NCBI GenBank assembly: GCA_020634435.1
Contig: JACKBS010000005.1
Coordinates: 186,001 to 250,000, forward strand
From: Ardenticatenaceae bacterium
Lineage (GTDB): Bacteria; Chloroflexota; Anaerolineae; Promineifilales; Promineifilaceae
Length of the DNA: 64,000 nt
Direction: 5' to 3'
The notes beneath the pieces are model-generated. The model was not told the DNA's origin and made no database searches. It was given only the letters and a program-made list of their open reading frames with translations. Of the stretch, positions 34,057-43,128 are shown piece after piece; position 1 is the stretch's first letter; every line of letters starts with the position of its first letter. Both the position numbers and the translations under genes were made by a program.

Positions 34057-34806
34057 TCATTGGCCAGCTGCTTCGGCGGCGAGAACGGCCGCTCCAATAA
34101 TCCCCGCCTCGTTGCGCAGTTCCGCTGGAACCATGCGCGCCCGCGTTTTGATGTACGGTAGGAATTCGGCGTGCTGCTTGCTGATGCCGCCACCAATGAT
34201 GAACAGTTCTGGCGAGAACAGAAATTCCATGTGCTGGAAGTAGGTGTTGAGCCGTTTGCCCCACTGCTTCCAGCTGAGTTTCTTCTCGTCGCGGATGCGC
34301 TCAGCAGCAAATGCTTCGGCATCTTTTTTCTGGTTGCGCAAGAAAACATGGCCCAGTTCGGTGTTGGGGACGATACGGCCGTTCACAAACACCGCGCTGC
34401 CAATGCCCGTCCCCAGGGTAAAAATCATCACCGTGCCCATTTGCTCGCGGCCTGCACCAAAGCGCATTTCCGCCAGACCGGCCACATCGGCGTCGTTGCC
34501 CAATGTCACCGGGCGACCAGTCACTTCACCCATGGCTTGCTCAGCCGCAAAGCCAATCCATTCGTCGTCGATGTTGGCGGCAGACAGCGTAACCCCGTTG
34601 ATGACAATGCAGGGAATCCCCACACCAATCGGCCCACTGTATTCAAAATGGTCCGCAATTTGCTTGAGCACGCCAATGACCGCCTGCGGTTTGGCTGGCT
34701 GCGGCGTGGGAATCCGCAGCCGATCCGTCACCATTTCCCCTTTTACCGTGTCTACCAACGCGCCTTTGATACCGCTGCCGCCGATGTCTATGCCAAGTGT
34801 GATCAT
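34057..34806 (-). CDS. ppgK: ROK-family polyphosphate glucokinase-like kinase
   Basis: This 249-aa protein has the N-terminal phosphate motif GIDIGGSGIKGALVD and TPQPAKPQAV, the pattern of actinobacterial polyphosphate/ATP glucokinases. The sugar/phosphate-site segments ITLG-type LGNDADVAGLAEMRFG, TLGTGIGSAVFVNG and ELGHVF (family Glu-x-x-His) are also present. It phosphorylates glucose to glucose-6-phosphate using polyphosphate and/or ATP. ATG 34806 follows GGAGG; the ATG at 34818 is too close to the ribosome site. Confidence 0.88.
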   Translation of the reverse strand: MITLGIDIGGSGIKGALVDTVKGEMVTDRLRIPTPQPAKPQAVIGVLKQIADHFEYSGPIGVGIPCIVINGVTLSAANIDDEWIGFAAEQAMGEVTGRPVTLGNDADVAGLAEMRFGAGREQMGTVMIFTLGTGIGSAVFVNGRIVPNTELGHVFLRNQKKDAEAFAAERIRDEKKLSWKQWGKRLNTYFQHMEFLFSPELFIIGGGISKQHAEFLPYIKTRARMVPAELRNEAGIIGAAVLAAEAAGQ

Positions 34807-34821
34807 GTTTACCTCCATTTT

Positions 34822-34880
34822 TGGTTATCGGTTAGCCGTAATCGGTAAACGGTTTACCGATTACCGTTCACTATTTACCG
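34822..34880. repeat. GGTTATCGG/ACCGATTACCG inverted word repeat
   Basis: TCGGTTAGCCGTAATCGGTAAAC on the left and TTTACCGATTACCG on the right form an imperfect hairpin between two same-strand genes. The same words occur at 19909-19945 and 54829-54903. Confidence 0.5.
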
Positions 34881-35695
34881 ATTATGGCTAACTTATTTTC
34901 AACTTCGCGTACGGCCGTTCGCCCCGCCTCAATGCCTTCATCCATCCGATGAAAATCAAACAGACCAATCGAGCCCATCAGCGGCTGAAGCAAAACCTCG
35001 GGACGAGAAATGGCCAGATGTTTTTGTAACGTCTGCGCCGTGATGATGTCGGCCACCACGGACATAATTTGCCACGTTTTGCGCCGCTGGGTCAGCGCCA
35101 GCGCCCGGCCCAGCACGCCCGTTGGCGTGGGCGCTGGCTTGTCTGGCGTGCCGTAGGGAGCCGTGTTGCTCAAATCGACGGCAATGACGAAGGTCGCGCC
35201 GCGCGCCCGGGCAATGTTAAACGGCGTATTATTCAGAATGCCGCCGTCGGTTAAAACCATACCCTCGCGTTCTACCGGGGGGAAAAGGATGGGAATGGCG
35301 ATGGTGGCCAGAACGGCCGTAATCACATCCCCCTCATCCAAAATCACCTCTTTGCGGGCCACCAAATCAGATGTGACGACAGCCAGCGGAATGCCCAACT
35401 CCGAAAATTTCGGCCGTCCGATAAACGACTCCAGCAGCTGCTCGATTTTGTTAACGCCGGTCAACGATGGAGCGCTGCCGGAAAACGAATACATCGAGGC
35501 GATATTGATCTCCCGAAAACAGTCGGTGAGATCATCGCACGTCAAGCCGGAGGCATACAAAGCGCCAATCAGCCCACCGATGCTGGTGCCATTAATCAGG
35601 TTTGGACGAATTCCCAGCCGCTCCAGCTCCATCAACACGCCAATGTGGGCCGCGCCCCGTGCGCCGCCCCCGCCTAAAGCCAGGCCAATTTTCAT
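34871..35695 (-). CDS. Patatin-like phospholipase
   Basis: This 274-aa protein has the patatin signature in order: oxyanion GGGGARG (8-14), nucleophile Ser38 in GTSIGG, and the dyad Asp150 in DGGILNNTP. It is an RssA/NTE-type serine acyl hydrolase acting on membrane lipids from the cytoplasm. ATG 35695 has AAGGAAAG upstream. A GTGCGACGCAC hairpin lies between it and the crotonase gene. Confidence 0.92.
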   Translation of the reverse strand: MKIGLALGGGGARGAAHIGVLMELERLGIRPNLINGTSIGGLIGALYASGLTCDDLTDCFREINIASMYSFSGSAPSLTGVNKIEQLLESFIGRPKFSELGIPLAVVTSDLVARKEVILDEGDVITAVLATIAIPILFPPVEREGMVLTDGGILNNTPFNIARARGATFVIAVDLSNTAPYGTPDKPAPTPTGVLGRALALTQRRKTWQIMSVVADIITAQTLQKHLAISRPEVLLQPLMGSIGLFDFHRMDEGIEAGRTAVREVENKLAIIGK

Positions 35696-35715
35696 TTTAC
35701 TTTCCTTTGCCACAG

Positions 35716-35753
35716 AGGTGCGACGCACTCTTGCGAAGAAGTGCGTCGCACCT
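35716..35753. repeat. AGGTGCGACGCACT hairpin, copy 2
   Basis: AGGTGCGACGCACTC and GAAGTGCGTCGCACCT pair around TTGCGAA. It is the same element as 15204-15236, here between two minus-strand genes. Confidence 0.65.
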
Positions 35754-35759
35754 GCACTG

Positions 35760-36551
35760 TTATTTTCCTTTGAACTGAGGCGGCCGTTTCATCATAAAAC
35801 TTTGCGCCCCTTCCAGAAAATCCTCACTGCTCATCAGCTGGCTCTGCGCCCAGCCTTCCAGCATCAGCCCCCTATCAATGTCGCTCAGGCCGTCGATGAC
35901 CCGCTTGGCCATGCCCACGGCCAGCGGTGCTGCCTGGTTAATTTCGGCAGCCAATTCTTCCGCCTTTACCATAAGCTGATCCGCAGGCACGACGTAGTTC
36001 ACAATGCCCCACCGTTCCGCATACGCCATATCAAAATGCCGCCCGGTGAAAATCAGCTCCTTGGCACGAGCCGGGCCGACAAGGCGCGTCAGCCGCGTCG
36101 TGCCGCCCACATCGGGAATGATGCCCAGACGCGTTTCCGGCAACCCCATCTGCGTCCCCTCAGCAGCAATGCGGATGTCACAAGCCAGGGCCAACTCCAT
36201 CGCCAGACCGAGGCAGTAGCCGTGCAGCAAGGCAATCGTGGGCAATTCCAGTCGCTCCAGCCGGGTGTGCACCGCCTGAAAATCATCGGTGATGCCACGC
36301 ATGCGCTGCTGCCAGTGAGGGCCATACTTTTGCGCCAGCCCCAGCAAGTTACTCACGTCAATTCCCGCCGAGAATGCTTTGCCTTCACCGCGAATGATGA
36401 CGGTGCGGATGCCTGGGGTGCGATTGGCTTGGGTAACGGCCGTATCCAACTCCTCAATCAACGCCGCATTCATCGCATTCCGCTTGTCCGGCCGATTTAG
36501 AATAATTTCAAAAATATTGTCCCACTGTTTGGTTAGGACTAACTCACTCAT
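35760..36551 (-). CDS. Enoyl-CoA hydratase/isomerase (crotonase) family protein
   Basis: This 263-aa protein has the CoA-binding crotonase core: RPDKRNAMN, oxyanion residues in KAFSAGID (60-65) and GYCLGLAMELALACD, and the acid LPETRLG (Glu139) with PDVGGT. It likely hydrates or isomerises acyl-CoA in fatty acid or aromatic breakdown; specificity cannot be read. AACGGAGAGGTAA precedes the ATG. Confidence 0.9.
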   Translation of the reverse strand: MSELVLTKQWDNIFEIILNRPDKRNAMNAALIEELDTAVTQANRTPGIRTVIIRGEGKAFSAGIDVSNLLGLAQKYGPHWQQRMRGITDDFQAVHTRLERLELPTIALLHGYCLGLAMELALACDIRIAAEGTQMGLPETRLGIIPDVGGTTRLTRLVGPARAKELIFTGRHFDMAYAERWGIVNYVVPADQLMVKAEELAAEINQAAPLAVGMAKRVIDGLSDIDRGLMLEGWAQSQLMSSEDFLEGAQSFMMKRPPQFKGK

Positions 36552-36559
36552 TTACCTCT

Positions 36560-36637
36560 CCGTTTTTAGTGAAAAGTAAAAAGTGATAAGTGAAAAGTGA
36601 GCCTGTACTTTTCACTTTTTACTTATCACTTTTCACT
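36560..36637. repeat. AAGTGAAAAGT-word inverted repeat
   Basis: TAGTGAAAAGTAAAAAGTGATAAG on the left and CTTATCACTTTTCACT on the right give an imperfect hairpin of about 30 bp with a short CCTGTA-type centre. Related words occur at 6174-6205, 28325-28360 and 52497-52549. Confidence 0.6.
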
Positions 36638-36638
36638 C

Positions 36639-37187
36639 TCACTTATCCAGTTGATACGCCTCCAATTCCACACCTAACCCATCCGCCAGGCGATTCACAA
36701 ACGCATAATACCCCGTCACCTGATTTATATCCAAAATCGCCGCATCGCTAAAGCCGACTTCGCGCAGGGCAATCACATCGGCTTCAACCATCTCCCAGGG
36801 AGCGAGCGTCAATTTTTCGGTGTAGGTGAGCATCTGGTAGTCGGCGGCGCTGAGATCGGCCGTGTGCCAATCTGTTTTGAGCGCATCAACCAGCGCTTTG
36901 TCGTTGGTCAGGCGGAGCAGCCCGGCTCCGTGATGCACGATTCAGTAATGGCACTTGTTAACCGCCGAGGCGACCACGGCAATCATCTCCCGCTGCGCCC
37001 GGCTCAGGTCCGATTTGCCTCGCATAAGGTGGGCGTACAGGTCATAATGGGTGCGCAGCGATTTGGGATTCAGGCTGTGGATGCGCAAAATGTTGTCCAC
37101 CACGCCCACTGGCTCGATATATTTTTCATACATCGCCTTCAGCGCTCCGGTTGCCTCTTCCAGAGAAATCATCTTAATCCAGGCCAT
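36639..37187 (-). CDS. AhpD-like peroxidase, probable selenoprotein (CxxU, TGA at 36942-36944)
   Basis: Read through one in-frame TGA, the gene gives a 182-residue carboxymuconolactone-decarboxylase/AhpD-family protein (peroxidase-related enzyme, TIGR01926-like). Residues 68-86 are REMIAVVASAVNKCHY, TGA, IVHH. The family has NxCHYCxxHH here, so the TGA stands at residue 82, the second Cys of the redox CxxC; Cys79 is intact. Sequence conservation continues to the end (residue 182), with normal family length. Eleven bases after TGA a 6-bp hairpin with a G-rich loop resembles a bacterial SECIS. ATG 37187 has AGGAG. The alternative, a nonsense mutation, is less likely because the reading frame is intact and a second gene shows the same thing. 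Confidence 0.8.
36913..36930 (-). promoter_or_regulatory. SECIS-like hairpin in the AhpD-like gene
   Basis: On the mRNA CGGAGC-CGGGCU-GCUCCG forms a 6-bp stem with a six-base loop. The stem begins 11 nt after the UGA, and loop G residues sit 19-21 nt downstream, close to the E. coli fdhF geometry. Confidence 0.6.
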
Positions 37188-37433
37188 CTTCCCACTCCTA
37201 AATTTTACCGCAGAGGACGCGGAGAACGCAGAGAAAATCTGCACGTGTGGTTAAATATTGTGCCGATGATAGCAAAAGTGATGAAAGGGCGCAGGTGGTT
37301 GGCAATTTGGTGCAGCAGGGCCACAATTGCCCAGATTTTTACCACAGAGAGCTCAGAGATTTTAGAGAGGAACCCTCTTTTTCCTCTATATCCTCTGTGG
37401 CAAATCCCAAACACCACTGAATCGAGGATGCAC
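37188..37433. repeat. TTTTACCGCAGAGGACGCGGAG word repeats
   Basis: TTTTACCGCAGAGGACGCGGAGAACGCAGAG (37202-37232) and TTTTTACCACAGAGAGCTCAGAG with TCCTCTGTGGCAAA (37337-37403) form two imperfect palindromes. They match the type at 43054-43122. No gene is seen. Confidence 0.5.
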
Positions 37434-38459
37434 ATGACCAAAAAAGTTTATATTGCCTACACGGGGGGCACAATTGGGATGCAACAGGTAAACGGCCGTT
37501 ACCTCCCCATCCCCAACTTCTTACAACAGCTCATGGCCGACAATCCCGCCTTCAATCACCCGGAGCTGCCCCAATTCACCATCAACCAGTACGATCCGCT
37601 GCTCGATTCGCCCAACATGACCCCTGGCGACTGGTCCCGCATCGCCACCGACATCTGCGATCATTACGACGAATACGATGGTTTCATTGTCCTGCACGGT
37701 ACGGACACGATGGCCTACACGGCCTCGGCACTCGCTTTTATGCTGGATAGCCTGGGCAAGCCGGTCATCTGCACCGGTTCACAAATCCCCCTCTGCGAAA
37801 TCCGCAACGATGCCCAAGACAACCTGATTGCCGCCTTGCTGCTGGCGGCCAACCATCCGATCCCGGAAGTGTGTCTGCTGTTCCACAGCCAGTTATTTCG
37901 CGGCTGCCGCGTGGTGAAGGTGGATGCCGATGGCTTCGATGCGTTTGAGTCGCCCAACTGCCCACCGTTGGCCACGCTGGGGATTGATGTGGAGGTGAAT
38001 TGGGGCTTGGTGAAACGGCCGTCTCTCCCCCTTCCACCTATCAATCTACAAACCATCCGCGAACCAGGCGAAGTAGGCGCGTTGCGGCTCTATCCTGGCA
38101 TGTCCGCCCGTATTTTGGCGAACGTGCTTCAGCCGCCTCTGCGCGGCCTGGTGCTGGAAACGTACGGCGCGGGCAATGCCCCCACCAACGATCCTGCCTT
38201 TTTAGACGTGCTCGCCGCCGCAATCACCCGCGGCGTGGTGATTGTGGACTGCACCCAATGCCTGCGCGGCACGGTAGACCTGAGCAAATATGCCACCGGC
38301 TCTGCCCTGGCGGACATCGGCCTGCTCAGCGGCTACGATATGACGGCCGAAGCCGCCCTGACCAAATTGGCCTACCTACTTAGCATTGAATCAGACGTTG
38401 AGGTATTAAAGCACAAAATGCAGCAAAATTTACGGGGGGAATTGACGCCAGTGAACTAA
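37434..38459 (+). CDS. ansA: Type I (cytosolic) L-asparaginase
   Basis: This 341-aa protein has both asparaginase signatures: YTGGTIGM with nucleophile Thr13 and HGTDTMAYTA with Thr90/Asp91. No signal peptide is present, so it is the cytosolic, low-affinity type that converts asparagine to aspartate and ammonia. GAGG six bases before ATG 37434 sets the start; the open frame upstream to 36864 is antisense to the AhpD gene. Its TAA overlaps the TAG of the convergent HepT gene (CTAA). Confidence 0.92.
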   Translation: MTKKVYIAYTGGTIGMQQVNGRYLPIPNFLQQLMADNPAFNHPELPQFTINQYDPLLDSPNMTPGDWSRIATDICDHYDEYDGFIVLHGTDTMAYTASALAFMLDSLGKPVICTGSQIPLCEIRNDAQDNLIAALLLAANHPIPEVCLLFHSQLFRGCRVVKVDADGFDAFESPNCPPLATLGIDVEVNWGLVKRPSLPLPPINLQTIREPGEVGALRLYPGMSARILANVLQPPLRGLVLETYGAGNAPTNDPAFLDVLAAAITRGVVIVDCTQCLRGTVDLSKYATGSALADIGLLSGYDMTAEAALTKLAYLLSIESDVEVLKHKMQQNLRGELTPVN

Positions 38460-38926
38460 TCCACAGAATTGAGGAAGCGGGCAAACTCGATAAGATCAGC
38501 GGCAACGGCCGTATGACAATCTGGCAACTTCTCAACCAATTCAGTCATACGCTTGGGAAAAAGGGTAAATGTATACACATTGCGCACCACATGCCGGAAC
38601 CCACGATATTGATCCAAACAGTGGCGTGTTTCACGACCAATTACAGCGGGACGAATATCTTTGAGTTCAGCCGACATTTGCAACAACAAATCGCGGTGCC
38701 ACTGGGAGCCTTCAGGAACATTTTGGTCAATAGTGCGGGCAATATCTTCGAAGATTTGCTCAACGGCCGTATAAAATCCATGCAGATTTAGAGCTACCCC
38801 ATCCCAATAATCGTCATCTGACGTGTGAACGGCCTTATCTCGTTGACGCTCGGTCCGCTCAATGAGCGTTTCTAACTCAGCAGTGGCCTCTTGGATACGG
38901 CTGGCAAGGGCAACATACTCTCTCAT
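38456..38926 (-). CDS. hepT: HepT-like ribonuclease toxin
   Basis: This 156-aa, all-helical protein has the HEPN/HepT-type end motif YRGFRHVVRNVYTFTL at 107-122 (conserved Arg/His/Asn/Tyr), plus the N-terminal helix hairpin of HEPN proteins. It overlaps the nucleotidyltransferase gene by ATGA, the standard order antitoxin-toxin of type VII MntA/HepT systems. In these systems MntA AMPylates a Tyr of HepT; Tyr118 in the motif is the candidate. Confidence 0.82.
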   Translation of the reverse strand: MREYVALASRIQEATAELETLIERTERQRDKAVHTSDDDYWDGVALNLHGFYTAVEQIFEDIARTIDQNVPEGSQWHRDLLLQMSAELKDIRPAVIGRETRHCLDQYRGFRHVVRNVYTFTLFPKRMTELVEKLPDCHTAVAADLIEFARFLNSVD

Positions 38927-39270
38927 AGCGACTGCCCTTCCCGCTCAATTTTTTCGCGCAGACGCGAGGATGCGTGCTCAACTTCAACCAGATCAAAAGA
39001 GAAGTCCGAATCTAGACTCAAAAGTCGGGAAACAGCACGATAATATTCAGTTCCATCCAGGCCCCAAACCGCCAGATCTACATCGGAACGGCGATGAAAT
39101 AACTTGGGTTGAACCAGTGAGCCAAAAACAGCCACCCGTGTCGCGCCAAACTCTTCTTTCAATAAGACAGCGGCCATTTGCGCCAGTTGCCAAGCTTTCT
39201 CCCGACGCTGGGTTACAACTTCTTGCTGCTTTTGTAGCCGCTTTTGGGCCGTTAGCTGATACGTATCCAT
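38923..39270 (-). CDS. mntA: MntA-type minimal nucleotidyltransferase antitoxin
   Basis: This 115-aa protein has the polymerase-beta fold NTase motif VAVFGSLVQPKLFHRRSDVDLAVWG: Gly50-Ser51 and Asp63/Asp65. It would neutralise HepT by AMP transfer. ATG 39270 is six bases from an extended -10 (TGTTATAAT), so the operon is probably transcribed as a leaderless mRNA. Confidence 0.85.
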   Translation of the reverse strand: MDTYQLTAQKRLQKQQEVVTQRREKAWQLAQMAAVLLKEEFGATRVAVFGSLVQPKLFHRRSDVDLAVWGLDGTEYYRAVSRLLSLDSDFSFDLVEVEHASSRLREKIEREGQSL

Positions 39271-39276
39271 GCGGGC

Positions 39277-39285
39277 ATTATAACA
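39277..39285 (-). promoter_or_regulatory. Leaderless extended -10 promoter of mntA-hepT
   Basis: TGTTATAAT with consensus -10 TATAAT at 39277-39282 and six bases to the ATG. The -35 is weak, as expected for an extended -10. Confidence 0.6.
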
Positions 39286-39462
39286 GAAAACCTTTTCACT
39301 AATTTGGCAACTTTGCAACCCCCGGCCGATATGCCCGTACTGTGCGGTGAGCAACGGCCGTTTACCAACCAAACAAATTTCCCAAGCGAAATCAAGCGAA
39401 AGCTGGTAACCTTCCCTGCTTGTCACAACGCTAGCTGTGGCGGTGTTTATAAAAGTGGCATC

Positions 39463-39503
39463 GGCCAATTACCAAATTACTCAATCACCCAATTACCAAA
39501 CTC
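39463..39503. repeat. ATTACC/ATTACTCAATC word repeat
   Basis: CCAATTACCAAATTACTCAATCACCCAATTACC lies just before the ABC ATPase gene and is complementary to the AATTGAGTAATTG words at 40214-40250 after that gene. Confidence 0.45.
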
Positions 39504-40190
<687 letters not shown>

Positions 40191-40262
40191 TTACCCAATT
40201 ACCAATTACCTCATTACAAAACGTAATTGAGTAATTGGTAATTGAGTAATTTTTCACTCATT
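40191..40262. repeat. AATTACC/GGTAATTGAG inverted repeat
   Basis: AATTACCCAATTACCAATTACC, ten bases, then TTGAGTAATTGGTAATTGAG. An AT-rich hairpin separates the ATPase and permease genes of one apparent operon. Confidence 0.5.
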
Positions 40263-43049
40263 ATGGTACTCAAATACGTCATCAAAAATTTCCGGCGGCG
40301 CAAGGTGCGCACCTTGCTCATGGTGCTGTCGCTGCTGGTAAGCACCGGCCTGATTGTGGCCATGAGCGCCACCGTGGAAACTGTGCGCCAATCAAATGTG
40401 GAGCTGATCGCCTCTGGCGTAGGCCGCTACGACCTGACCGTAGCCAAAACCGACATCAGCTCGGAGCCGTTTGTCGATGTGGCCCGCGTCAGTGAAGCGA
40501 TGCTGGCGGCTGATTCGAGCATTACGGCCGTTTACCCCCGCATCCAATCCATCGTCGAAATGTCCGGCAACGGCGAACAGGCCAATGGTTGGCTCATTGC
40601 GCTAGACTCCAGTGTGGACGATGTGGGCTTTATTGATGTAGTCGAGGGTGAATACAAGTTGGGCGATAACGGAGCGGCCGTTTTAGAAGCCACCGCCAAC
40701 GCCTTTGGCCTGAAAATCGGCGACACAATCGACATTTCCTACAGCTACCCGCAACCTCGTGAAGAAGGCCGCCCCGAAACCGTGGGCAGCAGCCAACAGC
40801 GCACCACCGCCCACTTCACCGTCAACGCCATTGTGCGGCAAGACGGCGTGGCCGATTCTGGCGTGCGTGATGGCCTCATCATCGATCTGGCAGACGCCCA
40901 AAGCTGGCTAGGGCTGGTGGGCCGCGCCGACCGCGTTATTGGCCTGGTCGATTCGCGGCTGTATCAATCACGCGACTCAGAAGCAGCGGCGTTGAGCGTG
41001 CGCGATGTAGCCGCTAATGTCCAGGCAGCATTGGGCGAAGAATACCAGTACAACCTGGACAAAGCGGTCATTTTAGACGCCAGTGCGCAGGCATTTTTGG
41101 TGCTGCAAGCGCTCATCAATACCTACGGCCTGATGGCTCTGGGCGTCGTGGGCTTGCTGGTGCATACGTTGGTGATGACCAACGTGCAGGAGCAAAAGCG
41201 TGAGATGGCCATCTTGCGCATTTTGGGCAGCCAGCAGCGGTATCTGTTCACCCTGGTCATTGGCGAGGTGGCCGTGATTGGCGCGGTGGGTATTGGCCTG
41301 GGCGTCATTTTGGGCCAGCTGATTACCACGTACGCGGTGGTGCCATTTATCAGCTACCAGATGAGCCAGTCTGGTTTGGTGGCTCGTTTGCAACCGGCCG
41401 TGAGCATTACGGCCGTTCTCCCCGCCATTATTTCCGCCATTATCGTGCTCTTCGTGAGCGCCCTCAAACCAGCCCGCGATGCAGCCAACACCAAGGTAAT
41501 GCACGCCATTAACCCCGGCGTGGCCGACAATTTACAATTGGAAGATTTGGCTGGACTGCGCGAACGGAAACCAAGCGGCCGTATGTTTTTCATCGGCCTG
41601 TTCCTCATGTTTGTGGTCATGATGACCGTGGGTCTGGACGTCGTTTCCTCGCTGGGCAACCCCGCGGCCGAGGCGACGATTATTTTGGTGGCCGTTTTGA
41701 TGATGGTGGTGGGCGTTGGCTTCATCTTTTTCATCACCACAGTGCCATTTGAGCGGCTCATTTTGTTCTTGAGTGGGCTGGTGATGCCCCGGCTGACCTA
41801 CTTTGCCAAGCGCAACGTGGGGCGCAACCAGGGGCGCAACACACTGATTTCGCTGCTGGTGCTGTTCAGCGGCGTGCTGCCCAGCTTTTTAGCCACACAA
41901 AGCGCCATCAGCAACAAAAATCTGGAATCGGACGTGCGGCTAAACGCAGGCGCCCCCGTGGAAGTTGAAGTGTTTGGTGGGTTTGGCGGCAGCGCCGACC
42001 CATCGCTGGATCGTTTGAAGCCCAGCTTCATCGACGACGAGCTGCTGGCTATTCCCGGCATGGACCAGGCGGTGGGGCTGAGTTACGGCTACGGCACCCG
42101 CATCAGCGATCCTGTAGGGATGCGAACTGGGTCAATTTCGTTGATTGGCGTAAACGGCCGTCTCAACGATGTGCTCTTCACCGATCTGATTGAATTTGTC
42201 GGCGGTGGCCCAGAATCGCTAGACCAGATTTTGACCGACGATAACGCCATCATCATCAGCGAAGGGCTGGCCGAAGGGTTGGCCGTGCCGCTGGGGGGCA
42301 TTGTTAAAGTTACCGGCGCGGGGCTGGACCATGTGGAAGAGCTGCGCGTAGTGGGTATCGCCCGCACCATACCTGGCTTCCGCAGCTTTAACCGGGTGCG
42401 GGCGCAAGGATTGGGCGGCAGCACCGCCTTCGTCTCGATGGATGGCTTCCGCCGTCTGTCCAACGACCCACTGCTGCCCTTGCCCGACCCCGACGAACCA
42501 ATTCTGGATCGCATTTTGGGCACCACTGCGCCGGGCGCAGACCCGTTTGAAGTTTCTTCGGAGATGACCAACCGGTTCAGCCTGAAGTACAGCATCTTTA
42601 CCCAAATTGTAGAGGTACGGCTAGAGCAGGCACGGGCCAGTCGGTCACAAGAGCAGGCGTTTCTGCTGGTGCTAACGATCATTAGTTTTACAACGGCCGT
42701 ATTTGGCGTGTTCGCCGTCATTTACGTCACGATTTACGCCCGACGGCTGGAAATTGGCATGATGAAGGCTATCGGCACGCGCACCCGTGAACTGACGGGA
42801 ATGCTCATCGTGGAGTCGATTGCCATGACGCTGAGCGCGGCGCTGGCGGGCATCACCGCCGGGGCAGCGATGGGCTACCTGTTTGCCTACTTCGACAGCA
42901 TCACCGCCCAGCGCCCGATGCAGTTGGCGGTAGACACGACGGTGATGCCGTTTGTGGTCATCATGGTAGTTTTGGCCAGCATCATCGGCGCAGCCTTCTC
43001 GGCCCGGCGCATTGTGAAGAAGCGGGCCATCGAAATTTTAAGAATGTAA
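40263..43049 (+). CDS. Large ABC permease with two FtsX domains
   Basis: This 928-aa protein is the internally duplicated type. Helix 1 (about 14-35) is followed by a large extracytoplasmic domain (40-270) and three FtsX helices around 280-400. A hinge pair of helices (450-520), a second extracytoplasmic domain (550-790) and three C-terminal FtsX helices (800-910) complete it. MAILRILGSQQRYL and GMMKAIGTRTRELTG are the two coupling-helix motifs. It works with the ATPase 73 bp upstream. Confidence 0.9.
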   Translation: MVLKYVIKNFRRRKVRTLLMVLSLLVSTGLIVAMSATVETVRQSNVELIASGVGRYDLTVAKTDISSEPFVDVARVSEAMLAADSSITAVYPRIQSIVEMSGNGEQANGWLIALDSSVDDVGFIDVVEGEYKLGDNGAAVLEATANAFGLKIGDTIDISYSYPQPREEGRPETVGSSQQRTTAHFTVNAIVRQDGVADSGVRDGLIIDLADAQSWLGLVGRADRVIGLVDSRLYQSRDSEAAALSVRDVAANVQAALGEEYQYNLDKAVILDASAQAFLVLQALINTYGLMALGVVGLLVHTLVMTNVQEQKREMAILRILGSQQRYLFTLVIGEVAVIGAVGIGLGVILGQLITTYAVVPFISYQMSQSGLVARLQPAVSITAVLPAIISAIIVLFVSALKPARDAANTKVMHAINPGVADNLQLEDLAGLRERKPSGRMFFIGLFLMFVVMMTVGLDVVSSLGNPAAEATIILVAVLMMVVGVGFIFFITTVPFERLILFLSGLVMPRLTYFAKRNVGRNQGRNTLISLLVLFSGVLPSFLATQSAISNKNLESDVRLNAGAPVEVEVFGGFGGSADPSLDRLKPSFIDDELLAIPGMDQAVGLSYGYGTRISDPVGMRTGSISLIGVNGRLNDVLFTDLIEFVGGGPESLDQILTDDNAIIISEGLAEGLAVPLGGIVKVTGAGLDHVEELRVVGIARTIPGFRSFNRVRAQGLGGSTAFVSMDGFRRLSNDPLLPLPDPDEPILDRILGTTAPGADPFEVSSEMTNRFSLKYSIFTQIVEVRLEQARASRSQEQAFLLVLTIISFTTAVFGVFAVIYVTIYARRLEIGMMKAIGTRTRELTGMLIVESIAMTLSAALAGITAGAAMGYLFAYFDSITAQRPMQLAVDTTVMPFVVIMVVLASIIGAAFSARRIVKKRAIEILRM

Positions 43050-43053
43050 AAAC

Positions 43054-43122
43054 TTCACCGCAGAGGACACAGAGAGCGAAGAGTTTTTTTATTCTCCGCG
43101 TCCTCTGCGCTCTCTGCGGTAA
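43054..43122. repeat. ACCGCAGAGGACACAGAGAG inverted repeat
   Basis: The left arm CCGCAGAGGACACAGAGAGCG pairs with the right arm CGTCCTCTGCGCTCTCTGCGG around AAGAGTTTTTTTATTCTC. It lies between permease and adaptor genes; the same words occur at 37202-37232. Confidence 0.65.
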
Positions 43123-43128
43123 ATTAAA

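Noticed and set aside
35163..36500. Long plus-strand open frame of 445 codons
   Set aside because: It is antisense to the patatin and crotonase genes, both of which have complete catalytic motifs; the encoded sequence is low-complexity Pro/Arg/Ser-rich.
36639..37187. Two separate small genes (about 100 aa each) on the minus strand
   Set aside because: They share one frame, are split only by TGA, and together match the full AhpD-like family; neither half is complete alone.
36864..37433. N-terminal extension of the asparaginase
   Set aside because: The extension is antisense to the AhpD-like gene and a repeat region; the true start at 37434 has a ribosome site and the family N-terminus.
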